The translations under genes and the position numbers were made by a program. A stretch of 64,000 nucleotides of DNA, from contig NW_027488581.1 of NCBI RefSeq assembly GCF_050948215.1, forward strand, positions 620,001 to 684,000. Reading direction: 5' to 3'. Under the pieces are notes generated by a model. That model was not told where the DNA came from. It did not search any database and saw only the letters and a program-made list of their open reading frames with translations. This DNA comes from Halictus rubicundus. Lineage: Eukaryota; Arthropoda; Insecta; Hymenoptera; Halictidae. How positions within the stretch are numbered: the stretch's first letter is position 1; every line of letters starts with the position of its first letter. Below, piece by piece: positions 29,101 to 40,980 of the stretch.

Positions 29101-30420
29101 AGGATAGGATACGATAGAGGATAGGATAGGATAGCGGATCGGATATCTTAGAGGATAGGATAGGATAGAGGATAGGATAGGATAGAGGATAGGATAGGAT
29201 AGAGGATAGGATAGGATAGAGATAGGATAGGATAGAGGATAGGATAGGATAGAGGATAGGATAGGTTGAGGATAGGATAGGATAGAGGATAGGATAGGAT
29301 AGCGGATAGGATATGTTAGAGGATAGGATAGGATAGAGGATAGGATAGGATAGAGGATAGGATAGGATAGAGGATAGGATAGGATAGAGAATAGGATAGG
29401 ATAGAGGATAGGATAGGATGGAGGATTGGTTAGGATAGACGATAGCATACGATAGAGGATAGGATAGGGTGGAGAATAGGATAGGATGGAGGATTGGGTA
29501 GGATAGAGGATAGGATACGGTAGAGGATAGGATAGGATAGCGAACACGATAGAGGATTGGATAGGATAGAGGATAGGATAGGATAGAGTATAGGATAGGA
29601 TAGAGGATAGGATAGGATAGAGGATAGGATAGGATAGAGAATAGGATAGGATAGAGGATAGGATAGGATAGGATAGAGGATAGGATAAGATTGAGGGTAC
29701 GATAGGATAGTGGATAGGATAGGATAGAGGATAGGATAGGATAGAGGATATGATAGGATAGAGGATAGGATATAGGATTGGATAGGATAGAGGATAGAAT
29801 TGGATAGAGGATAAGATAGGATAGAGGATAGGATATGATAGAGGATAGGATAGGATAGGATAGAGGATAGGATAGGATAGAGGATAGGATAGGATAGAGG
29901 ATAGGATAGGATAGAGAATAGGATAGGATAGAGGATAGGATAGGATAGAAGATAGGATAGGATTGAGGGTACGATAGGATAGTGGATAGGATAGGATAGA
30001 GGATAGGATAGGATAGAGGATATGATAGGATAGAGGATAGGATAGGATAGAGGATAGGATAGAATAGTGGATAGGATAGGATAGAGGATAGGATAGAGGA
30101 TAGGATAGAGGATAGGATAGGATAGAGGATAGGATACGATAGAGGATAGGATAGGATAGAGGATAGGAAAGGATAAACGATAGGATAGGATAGAGGATAG
30201 GATAGGATACAGGATAGGATATGATAGAGGATAGGATAGGATAGGATAGAGGATAGGATACGATAGAGGATAGGATAGGATAGAGAATAGGATATAGGAT
30301 TGGATAGGATAGCGGATAGGATAGGATAGAGGATAGGATAGGATAGAGGATAGGATATGATAGAGGATAGGATAGGATAGAGGATAGGATACGATAGAGG
30401 ATAGGATAGGATAGCGGATC
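23198..30420. repeat. Family A higher-order region, second copy
   Basis: GCGGATCGG marks of the TTAGAAG type stand at 23,198, 24,669, 26,101, 27,511, 28,884 and 30,414. The first five have a CTTAGAGG-type partner 250 bp on; the last is single, exactly as at 8931 in copy 1. Between 26,101 and 27,511 this copy is 294 bp longer than copy 1 and keeps a GGTTGAGG/GGCTGGAGG module near 26,800 that copy 1 lacks, so copy 1 probably lost it. The 12-bp unit run at about 27,127-27,190 lies here. Confidence 0.87.
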
Positions 30421-30589
30421 GGATATGTTAGAAGATAGGATAGGACAGAGGATAGGATAGGATAGAGGATAGGATAGGATAGAGGATAGGATAGGATAGA
30501 GGATAGGATAGAGGATAGGATAGGATAGTGGATAGGATAGGATAGAGGATAGGATAGGATAGAGGATACGATATAGGATTGGATAGGAT

Positions 30590-32264
30590 AGAGGATAGGA
30601 TACGATAGAGGATAGGATAGGATAAAGAATAGGATATAGGATTGGATAGGATAGAGGATAGAATAGGATAGAGGATAGGATAGGATAGAGAATAGGATAT
30701 AGGATTGGATAGGATAGAGGATAGAATAGGATAGAGGATAGGATAGGATAGCGGATAGGATATGTTAGAGGATAGGATAGGATAGAGGATAGGGTAGGAT
30801 AGAGATAGGATAGGATAGAGGATAGGATAGGATAGAGGATAGGATAGGTTGAGGATAGGATAGGCTGGAGGATAGGATAGGATAGCGGATAGGATATGTT
30901 AGAGGATAGGATAGGATAGAGGATAGGATAGGATAGAGGATAGGATAGGATAGAGGATAGGATAGGATTGTGGATTGGATAGGATAGAAGATAGGATACG
31001 ATAGAGGATAGGATAGGATAGAGAATAGGATAGGATAGAGGATAGGATAGAGAATAGGATAGGATAGAGGATAGGATAGGATAGAGGATAGGATAGGATT
31101 GAGGGTACGATAGGATAGTGGATAGGGTAGGATAGAGGATAGGATAGGATAGAGGATATGATAGGATAGAGGATAGGTTAGGATAGAGGATAGGATAGGA
31201 TAGAGAATAGGATATAGGATTGGATAGGATAGAGGATAGAATAGGATAGAGGATAAGATAGGATAGAGGATAGGATATGATAGAGGATAGGATAGGATAG
31301 AGGATAGGATAGGATAGAGGATAGGATAGGATAGAGGATAGGATAGGGTAGAGGATAGGATAGGATAGAGAATAGGATAGGATAGAGGATAGGATAGCCT
31401 AGAGGATAGGATAGGATTGAGGGTAGGATAGGATAGTGGATAGGATACGATAGAGGATAGGATAGGATAGAGGATATGATATGATAGAGGATAGGATAGG
31501 TTAGAGGATAGGATAGAATAGTGGATAGGATAGGATGGAGGATAGGATAGAGGATAGGATAGAGGATAGGATAGGATAGAGGATAGGATACGATAGAGGA
31601 TAGGATAGGATAGAGGATAGGAAAGGATAAACGATAGAATAGGATAGATGATAGGATAGGATAGAGGATAGGATAGGATAGAGGATAGGATAGGATAGAG
31701 GATAGGATAGGATAGTGGATTGGATAGGATAGTGGATAGGATACGATAGAGGATAGGATAGGATAGAGAATAGGATATAGGATTGGCTAGGACAGAGGAT
31801 AGAATAGGATAGAGGATAGGATAGGATAGAGGATAGGATAGGATAGAGGATAGGATAGGATAGAGAATAGGATAGGATAGAGGATAGGATAGGATAGAGG
31901 ATAGGATAGGGTAGAGGATAGGATAGGATAGAGAATAGGATAGGATAGAGGATAGGATATGATAGAGGATAGGATAGGATAGAGGATAGGATAGAATAGT
32001 GGATAGGATAGGATGGAGGATAGGATAGAGGATAGGATAGAGGATAGGATATGATAGAGGATAGGATACGATAGAGGATAGGATAGGATAGAGGATAGGA
32101 AAGGATAAACGATAGAATAGGATAGATGATAGGATAGGATAGAGGATAGGATAGGATAGAGGATAGGATAGGATAGAGGATAGGATAGGATAGTGGATTG
32201 GATAGGATAGAGGATAGGATACGATAGAGGATAGGATAGGATAGAGAATAGGATATAGGATTGG
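30590..32264. repeat. Family A segment with a net 685-bp length gain over copy 1
   Basis: Between the matching marks at 8931/30,414 and 11,119/33,287 the second large copy is 685 bp longer (40 units of 17 plus 5). The extra sequence holds a GCGGATAGGATATGTTAG module with GGTTGAGG and GGCTGGAGG units (about 30,740-30,900) and a GGATAGCCTAGAGG unit near 31,391 that otherwise occurs near 19,440. The exact limits of the gain cannot be fixed by eye because the flanks are repeats of the same kind. Confidence 0.7.
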
Positions 32265-33104
32265 CTAGGACAGAGGATAGAATAGGATAGAGGATAGAAT
32301 AGGATAGAGGATAGGATAGGATAGAGGATAGGATAGGATAGAGGATAGGATACGATAGAGGGTAGGATAGGATACAGGATAGGATAGGATAGAGAATAGG
32401 ATAGGATAGAGGATAGGATAGGATAGAGGATACGATATAGGATTGGATAGGATAGAGGATAGGATAGGATAGAGGATAGGATAGGGTAGAGGATAGGATA
32501 GGATAGAGGATAGGATAGGATAGAGGATAGGATAGGGTAGAGGATAGGATAGGATAGAGGATAATATACGGTAGAGGATAGGATAGGATAGAGGATAGGA
32601 TAGGATAGAGGATAGGATAGGATAAACGATAGGATAGGATAGAGGATATGATATGATAGAGGATAGGATAGGATAGAGGATAGGATATAGGATTGGATAG
32701 GATAGCGGATAGGATAGGATAGAGGATAGGATAGGATAGAGGATAGGATATGATAGAGGATAGGATATAGGATTGGATAGAATGGAGGATAGGATAGAGG
32801 ATAGGATAGGATAGAGGATAGGATATGATAGAGGACAGGATATAGGATTGGATAGAATAGAGGATAGGATAGATGATAGCATAGGATAGAGGATAGGATA
32901 TGATACAGGATAGGATAGGATAGAGAATAGGATAGGATAGAGGATAGGATAGGATAGAGGATAGGATACGATAGAGGATAGGATAGGATAGAGAATAGGA
33001 TATAGGATTGGATAGGATAGAGGATAGAATAGGATAGAGGATAGAATAGGATAGAGGATAGGATAGGATAGAGGATAGGATAGGATAGAGGATAGGATAG
33101 GATA

Positions 33105-33716
33105 GAGGATATGATAGGATAGAGGATATGATAGGATAGAGGATAGGTTAGGATAGAGGATAGGATAGGATAGAGAATAGGATATAGGATTGGATAGGAT
33201 AGAGGATAGAATAGGATAGAGGATAAGATAGGATAGAGGATAGGATAGGATAGAGGATAGGATACGATAGAGGATAGGATAGGATAGCGGATCGGATATG
33301 TTAGAAGATAGGATAGGACAGAGGATAGGATAGGATAGAGGATAGGATAGGATAGAGGATAGGATAGGATAGAGGATAGGATACGATAGAGGATAGGATA
33401 GGATAGAGAATAGGATATAGGATTTGATAGGATAGAGAATAGGATATAGGATTTGATAGGATAGCGGATAGGATAGGATAGAGGATAGGATAGGATAGAG
33501 GATAGGATATGATAGAGGATAGGATAGGATAGAGGATAGGATACGATAGAGGATAGGATAGGATAGCGGATCGGATATCTTAGAGGATAGGATAGGATAG
33601 AGGATAGGATAGGATAGAGGATAGGATAGGATAGAGATAGGATAGGATAGAGGATAGGATAGGATAGAGGATAGGATAGGTTGAGGATAGGATAGGATAG
33701 AGGATAGGATAGGATA
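33105..33716. repeat. 612-bp tandem duplication, first copy
   Basis: The mark GAGGATATGATAGGATAGAG at 33,105 recurs at 33,717. The GCGGATCGG of the TTAGAAG type at 33,287 recurs at 33,899, and TTAGAAG at 33,301 recurs at 33,913, all exactly 612 bp apart (36 units of 17). Copy 1 of the large block has this segment only once (around 10,940-11,550), so the event came after the large duplication. This copy also has an extra 34-bp repeat with the rare GGATTTGATAGG variant near 33,420-33,460. Confidence 0.92.
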
Positions 33717-34328
33717 GAGGATATGATAGGATAGAGGATATGATAGGATAGAGGATAGGTTAGGATAGAGGATAGGATAGGATAGAGAATAGGATATAGG
33801 ATTGGATAGGATAGAGGATAGAATAGGATAGAGGATAAGATAGGATAGAGGATAGGATAGGATAGAGGATAGGATACGATAGAGGATAGGATAGGATAGC
33901 GGATCGGATATGTTAGAAGATAGGATAGGACAGAGGATAGGATAGGATAGAGGATAGGATAGGATAGAGGATAGGATAGGATAGAGGATAGGATACGATA
34001 GAGGATAGGATAGGATAGAGAATAGGATATAGGATTTGATAGGATAGCGGATAGGATAGGATAGAGGATAGGATAGGATAGAGGATAGGATATGATAGAG
34101 GATAGGATAGGATAGAGGATAGGATACGATAGAGGATAGGATAGGATAGCGGATCGGATATCTTAGAGGATAGGATAGGATAGAGGATAGGATAGGATAG
34201 AGGATAGGATAGGATAGAGATAGGATAGGATAGAGGATAGGATAGGATAGAGGATAGGATAGGTTGAGGATAGGATAGGATAGAGGATAGGATAGGATAG
34301 CGGATAGGATATGTTAGAGGATAGGATA
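33717..34328. repeat. 612-bp tandem duplication, second copy
   Basis: This is the direct continuation of the segment before it, in the same orientation. It shares the GGATTTGATAGG variant (near 34,031) not seen at the matching place in copy 1, so that base change arose before the 612-bp event but after the large duplication. It then runs on into the octamer GCGAACAC at 34,538-34,545. Confidence 0.9.
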
Positions 34329-35150
34329 GGATAGAGGATAGGATAGGATAGAGGATAGGATAGGATAGAGGATAGGATAGGATAGAGAATAGGATAGGAT
34401 AGAGGATAGGATAGGATGGAGGATTGGTTAGGATAGACGATAGCATACGATAGAGGATAGGATAGGGTGGAGAATAGGATAGGATGGAGGATTGGGTAGG
34501 ATAGAGGATAGGATACGGTAGAGGATAGGATAGGATAGCGAACACGATAGAGGATTGGATAGGATAGAGGATAGGATAGGATAGAGTATAGGATAGGATA
34601 GAGGATAGGATAGGATAGAGGATAGGATAGGATAGAGAATAGGATAGGATAGAGGATAGGATAGGATAGGATAGAGGATAGGATAGGATTGAGGGTACGA
34701 TAGGATAGTGGATAGGATAGGATAGAGGATAGGATAGGATAGAGGATATGATAGGATAGAGGATAGGATATAGGATTGGATAGGATAGAGGATAGAATTG
34801 GATAGAGGATAAGATAGGATAGAGGATAGGATATGATAGAGGATAGGATAGGATAGGATAGAGGATAGGATAGGATAGAGGATAGGATAGGATAGAGGAT
34901 AGGATAGGATAGAGAATAGGATAGGATAGAGGATAGGATAGGATAGAAGATAGGATAGGATTGAGGGTACGATAGGATAGTGGATAGGATAGGATAGAGG
35001 ATAGGATAGGATAGAGGATATGATAGGATAGAGGATAGGATAGGATAGAGGATAGGATAGGATAGAGGATAGGATTGGATAGAGGATAGGATAGGATAGA
35101 GGATAGGATAGGATAGAGGATAGGATAGGATAGAGGATAGGATAGGATAG

Positions 35151-38100
35151 AGGATAGAGGATAGGATATGATACAGGATAGGATAGGGTAGAGGATAGGA
35201 GAGGATAGAGGATACGATATAGGATTGGATAGGATAAAGAATAGGATACGATAGAGGATAGGATAGGATTGGATAGAGAATAGGATGGGATAGAGGATAG
35301 GATAGGATAGAGGATAGGATAGGATAGAGGATAGGATAGGATAGGATAGAGGATAGGATAGGATAGGATAGAGGATAGGATAGGATAGAGGATAGGATAG
35401 GATAGAGGATAGGATAGGATAGAGGATAGGATTGGATAGAGGATAGGATAGGATAGAGGATAGGATAGGATAGAGGATAGGATAGGATAGAGGATAGGAT
35501 AGGATAGAGGATAGAGGATAGGATATGATACAGGATAGGATAGGGTAGAGGATAGGAGAGGATAGAGGATACGATATAGGATTGGATAGGATAAAGAATA
35601 GGATACGATAGAGGATAGGATAGGATTGGATAGAGAATAGGATGGGATAGAGGATAGGATAGGATAGAGGATAGGATAGGATAGAGGATAGGATAGGCTA
35701 GAGGATAGGATACGATAGAGGATCGGATAGGATAGAGGATTGGATAGGATAGAGGATAGGGTAGGCTAGAGAATAGGATAGAGGATAGGATAGGATAGAG
35801 GATAGGATAGGATAGAGAATAGGATAGGATAGCGGATACGATAGGATTGAGGATAGGATAGGATAGAGGATATAGGATATAGGATTGGATAGGACACAGG
35901 ATAGGATACGATAGAGAATAGGATAGGTTAGGATAGAGAATAGGATAGGACAGATGATATTAAAGGAAAGAGGATAGTATATGATAGAGGATACGATATT
36001 ATAGAGGATACGATATTGTAGAGGATAGGATAGGATAGAGGATCGGATAGGACAGAGGATTGGATAGGATAGAGGATACGATAGGATAGAGGATATTACA
36101 GAGAAGAGGATAGGGTAGAGGATAGGATAGGATAGAGGATAGGGTAGGATAAAGGATCGGATAGGACAGAGGATTGGATAGGATAGAGGATAGGATAGGA
36201 TAGAGAATAGGATAAGGGATTGGATAGGATAGAGAATAGGATAGGATAGCGGATACGATAGGATTGAGGATATGATAGGATATAGGATAGGATAGGATAG
36301 AGGATCGGATAGGGGTTTGGATAGGATAGAGGATAGGATAGGATAGAGGATAGGATAGGATAGAGGATAGGATAGGATAGAGGATAGGATAGGATAGAGG
36401 ATAGGATAGGATAGAGGATAGGATAGGATAGAGGATAGGATAGGGGATTGGATAGGATAGAGAATAGGATAGGATAGATGATATTATAGGAAAGAGTATA
36501 GGATATGATAGAGGATACGATATTATAGAGGAGAGGATTGAATAGAGGAAAGGATAGGGGATTCGATAGGATAGAGGATAGGATAGTGGATAGGATAGAA
36601 TAGAGGATAGAATAGGGGATAGGATAGGATATAGGATTGGATAGGATAGAGGATAGGATAGAGGATTGGATAGGATAGAGGATGGGATAGGATAGAGGAT
36701 AGGATAGGATAGATGATAGGATAGGGGATTGGATAGCATAGGGGATTGGATAGGATAGAGAATAGGATAGGATAGAGGATAGGATAGGATAGAGAATAGG
36801 ATAGAGGATAGGATAGAGGATTGGATAGGATTTGGGATATTATAGGATAGAGGATAGGGTAGGATAGCGGATAGGATAGGATATAGGGTAGGATAGGATA
36901 GAGGATAGGATAGGATAGAGGATAGGATAGGGTAGATGATAGGATAGGCTAGAGAATAGAATAGAGGATAGGATAGGATAGAGGATAGGATAGGATAGAG
37001 GATAGGATAGGATAGAGGATAGGATAGGATAGAGGATAGGATAGGATAGAGAATAGGATAGGATAGCGGATACGATAGGATTGAGGATATGATAGGATAT
37101 AGGATAGGATAGGATAGAGGATCGGATAGGGGTTTGGATAGGATAGAGGATAGGATAGGATAGAGGATAGGATAGGAGAGAGGATAGGATAGGATAGAGG
37201 ATATAATAGGATAGTGGATAGGATAGGATAGAGGATAGGGTAGGATAGAGGATAGGATAGGATAGAGGATACGATATTATAGAGGATAGGATAGGATAGA
37301 GGATAGGATAGTGTATAGTATAGGATAGAATAGAGGATAGGATAGGATAGAGGATAGGATAGGATAGAGGAATAGGATTGGATAGAGGATGGGATAGGAT
37401 AGAGGATAGGATAGGATAGAGGATAGGATAGGATAGAGGATAGGATAGGGTAGAGGATAGGATAGGCTAGAGAATAGGATAGAGGATAGGATAGGATAGA
37501 GGATAGGATAGGATAGAGGATAGGATAGGATAGAGGATAGGATAGGATAGAGGATAGGATAGGATAGAGGATAGGATAGGATAGAGAATAGGATAGGATA
37601 GCGGATACGATAGGATTGAGGATATGATAGGATATAGGATAGGATAGGATAGAGGATAGGATAGGTGTTTGGATAGGATAGAGGATAGGATAGGATAGAG
37701 GATAGGATAGGAGAGAGGATAGGATAGGATAGAGGATATAATAGGATAGAGGATAGGATAGGATAGAGGATAGGGTAGGATAGAGGATAGGATAGGATAG
37801 AGGATACGATATTATAGAGGATAGGATAGGATAGAGGATAGAATAGGGTATAGTATAGGATAGAATAGAGGATAGGATAGGATAGAGGATAGGATAGGAT
37901 AGAGGAATAGGATTGGATAGAGGATGGGATAGGATAGAGGATAGGATAGGATAGAGGATAGGATAGGATAGAGGATAGGATAGGATAGAGGATAGGATAG
38001 GGTAGAGGATAGGATAGGCTAGAGAATAGGATAGAGGATAGGATAGGATAGAGGATAGGATAGGATAGAGGATAGGATAGGATAGAGGATAGGATAGGAT

Positions 38101-38957
38101 AGAGGATAGGATAGGATAGAGGATAGGATAGGATAGAGAATAGGATAGGATAGCGGATACGATAGGATTGAGGATATGATAGGATATAGGATAGGATAGG
38201 ATAGAGGATCGGATTGGGGTTTGGATAGGATAGAGGATAGGATAGGATAGAGGATCGGATAGGACAGAGGATTGGATAGGATAGAGGATACGATAGGATA
38301 GAGGATATTATAGAGAAGAGGATAGGATAGAGGATAGGATAGGATAGAGGATAGGATAGGATAGAGGATCGGATAGGACAGAGGAATGGATAGGATAGAG
38401 GATAGGATAGGATAGAGAATAGGATAAGGGATTGGATAGGATAGAGAATAGGATAGGATAGCGGATACGATAGGATTGAGGATATGATAGGATATAAAAT
38501 AGGATAGGATAGAGGATCGGATAGGGGTTTGGATAGGATAGAGGATAGGATAGGATAGAGGATAGGATAGGAGAGAGGATAGGATAGGATAGAGGATATA
38601 ATAGGATAGAGGATAGGATAGGATAGAGGATAGGGTAGGATAGAGGATGGGATAGGATAGAGGATAGGATAGGATAGAGGATAGGATAGGATAGAGGATA
38701 GGATAGGATAGAGGATGGGATAGGATAGAGGATAGGATAGGATAGAGAATAGGATAGAGGATAGGATATTATAGAGGATAGGATAGGATAGGATAGAGAA
38801 TAGGATAGGATAGATGATATTATAGGAGAGAGGATAGGATATGATAGAGGATAGGATATGATAGAGGATAGGATAGGATAGAGAATAGGATAGAGGATAG
38901 GATAGAGGATTGGATAGGATTTGGGATATTATAGGATAGAGGATAGGGTAGGATAGC
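35151..38957. repeat. Family B satellite block, copy 2
   Basis: This has the same marks in the same order as 12,361-16,217. GCGGATACG sites stand at 35,832, 36,249, 37,066, 37,601, 38,153 and 38,461, with spacings of 417, 817, 535, 552 and 308 bp. At its left end one bare heptamer present near 12,371-12,384 is missing, giving a 7-bp step in the offset. Two further steps of exactly 17 bp fall between 36,249 and 37,601. Confidence 0.88.
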
Positions 38958-40980
38958 GGATAGGATAGGATATAGGGTAGGATAGGATAGAGGATAGGAT
39001 AGGATAGAGGATAGGATAGGGGATCGGATAGGGGTTTGGATAGGATAGAGGATAGGATAGGATAGAGGATAGGATAGGAGAGAGGATAGGATAGGATAGA
39101 GGATATAATAGGATAGAGGATAGGATAGGATAGAGGATAGGGTAGGATAGAGGATAGGATAGGATAGAGGATACGATATTATAGAGGATAGGATAGGATA
39201 GAGGATAGGATAGGGTATAGTATAGGATAGAATAGAGGATAGGATAGGATAGAGGATAGGATAGGATAGAGGAATAGGATTGGATAGAGGATGGGATAGG
39301 ATAGAGGATAGGATAGGATAGAGGATAGGATAGGATAGAGGATAGGATAGGATAGAGGATAGGATAGGATAGAGGATAGGATAGGTTAGAGGATAGGATA
39401 GGCTAGAGAATAGGATAGAGGATAGGATAGGATAGAGGATAGGATAGGATAGAGAATAGGATAGGATAGCGGATACGATAGGATTGAGGATATGATAGGA
39501 TATAGGATAGGATAGGATAGAGGATCGCATTGGGGTTTGGATAGGATAGAGGATAGGATAGGATAGAGGATAGGATAGGATAGGATAGAGGATCGGATAG
39601 GACAGAGGATTGGATAGGATAGAGGATACGATAGGATAGAGGATATTATAGAGAAGAGGATAGGATAGAGGATAGGATAGGATAGAGGATAGGATAGGAT
39701 AGAGGATCGGATAGGACAGAGGAATGGATAGGATAGAGGATAGGATAGGATAGAGAATAGGATAAGGGATTGGATAGGATAGAGAATAGGATAGGATAGC
39801 GGATACGATAGGATTGAGGATATGATAGGATATAGGATAGGATAGGATAGAGGATCGGATAGGGGTTTGGATAGGATAGAGGATAGGATAGGATAGAGGA
39901 TAGGATAGGAGAGAGGATAGGATAGGATAGAGGATATAATAGGATAGAGGATAGGATAGGATAGAGGATAGGGTAGGATAGAGGATAGGATAGGATAGAG
40001 GATACGATATTATAGAGGATAGGATAGGATAGAGGATAGGATAGGGTATAGTATAGGATAGAATAGAGGATAGGATAGGATAGAGGATAGGATAGGATAG
40101 AGGAATAGGATTGGATAGAGGATGGGATAGGATAGAGGATAGGATAGTATAGAGGATAGGATAGGATAGAGGATAGGATAGGATAGAGGATAGGATAGGG
40201 TAGAGGATAGGATAGGCTAGAGAATAGGATAGAGGATAGGATAGGATAGAGGATAGGATAGGATAGAGGATCGGATAGGATAGAGGATAGGATAGGATAG
40301 AGGATAGGATAGGATAGAGAATAGGATAGGATAGCGGATACGATAGGATTGAGGATATGATAGGATATAGGATAGGATAGGATAGAGGATCGGATAGGGG
40401 TTTGGATAGGATAGAGGATAGGATAGGATAGAGGATAGGATAGGATAGAGGATCGGATAGGACAGAGGATTGGATAGGATAGAGGATACGATAGGATAGA
40501 GGATATTATAGAGAAGAGGATAGGATAGAGGATAGGATAGGATAGAGGATAGGATAGGATAGAGGATCGGATAGGACAGAGGAATGGATAGGATAGAGGA
40601 TAGGATAGGATAGAGAATAGGTTAAGGGATTGGATAGGATAGAGAATAGGATAGGATAGCGGATACGAGAGGATTGAGGATATGATAGGATATAGGATAG
40701 GGTAGGATAGAGGATAGGATAGGATAGAGGATACGATATTATAGAGGATAGGATAGGATAGAGGATAGGATAGGGTATGGTATAGGATAGAATAGAGGAT
40801 AGGATAGGATAGAGGATAGGATGGGATAGAGGAATAGGATTGGACAGAGGATGGGATAGGATAGAGGATAGGATAGGATAGCGGATACGATAGGATTGAG
40901 GATATGATAGGATATAGGATAGGATAGGATAGAGGATCGGATTGGGGTTTGGATAGGATAGAGGATAGGATAGGATAGAG
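38958..40980. repeat. Further family B units beyond the large duplication
   Basis: Family B continues for about 2 kb past the point where copy 1 stops. GCGGATACG marks at 39,469, 39,799, 40,334, 40,659 and 40,881 are 330, 535, 325 and 222 bp apart; 39,799 to 40,659 is again 860 bp, the composite period seen at 14,862-15,722 and 37,601-38,461. Units become less complete towards 40,980, and GGGGTTTGG marks persist to about 41,265, so the B-to-C border is gradual. Confidence 0.82.

Larger units (their letters stand above)
21745..38957. repeat. Large A+B block, copy 2 of the ~16-17 kb duplication
   Basis: This repeats 498-16,217 in order. The offset between matching marks is 21,247 (octamer at 1067), 21,235 (1963, 3434), 21,223 (4878), 21,517 (5994), 21,483 (7401, 8931), 22,168 or 22,780 (11,119, now doubled), 22,773 (13,059, 13,476), 22,756 (14,310) and 22,739 (14,862-15,722). 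Each change is a sum of 17-, 12-, 7- and 5-bp blocks. The match ends near 38,957, just past TTTGGGATATT at 38,920, where copy 1 turns to family A but copy 2 stays in family B. Edges are approximate. Confidence 0.9.
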
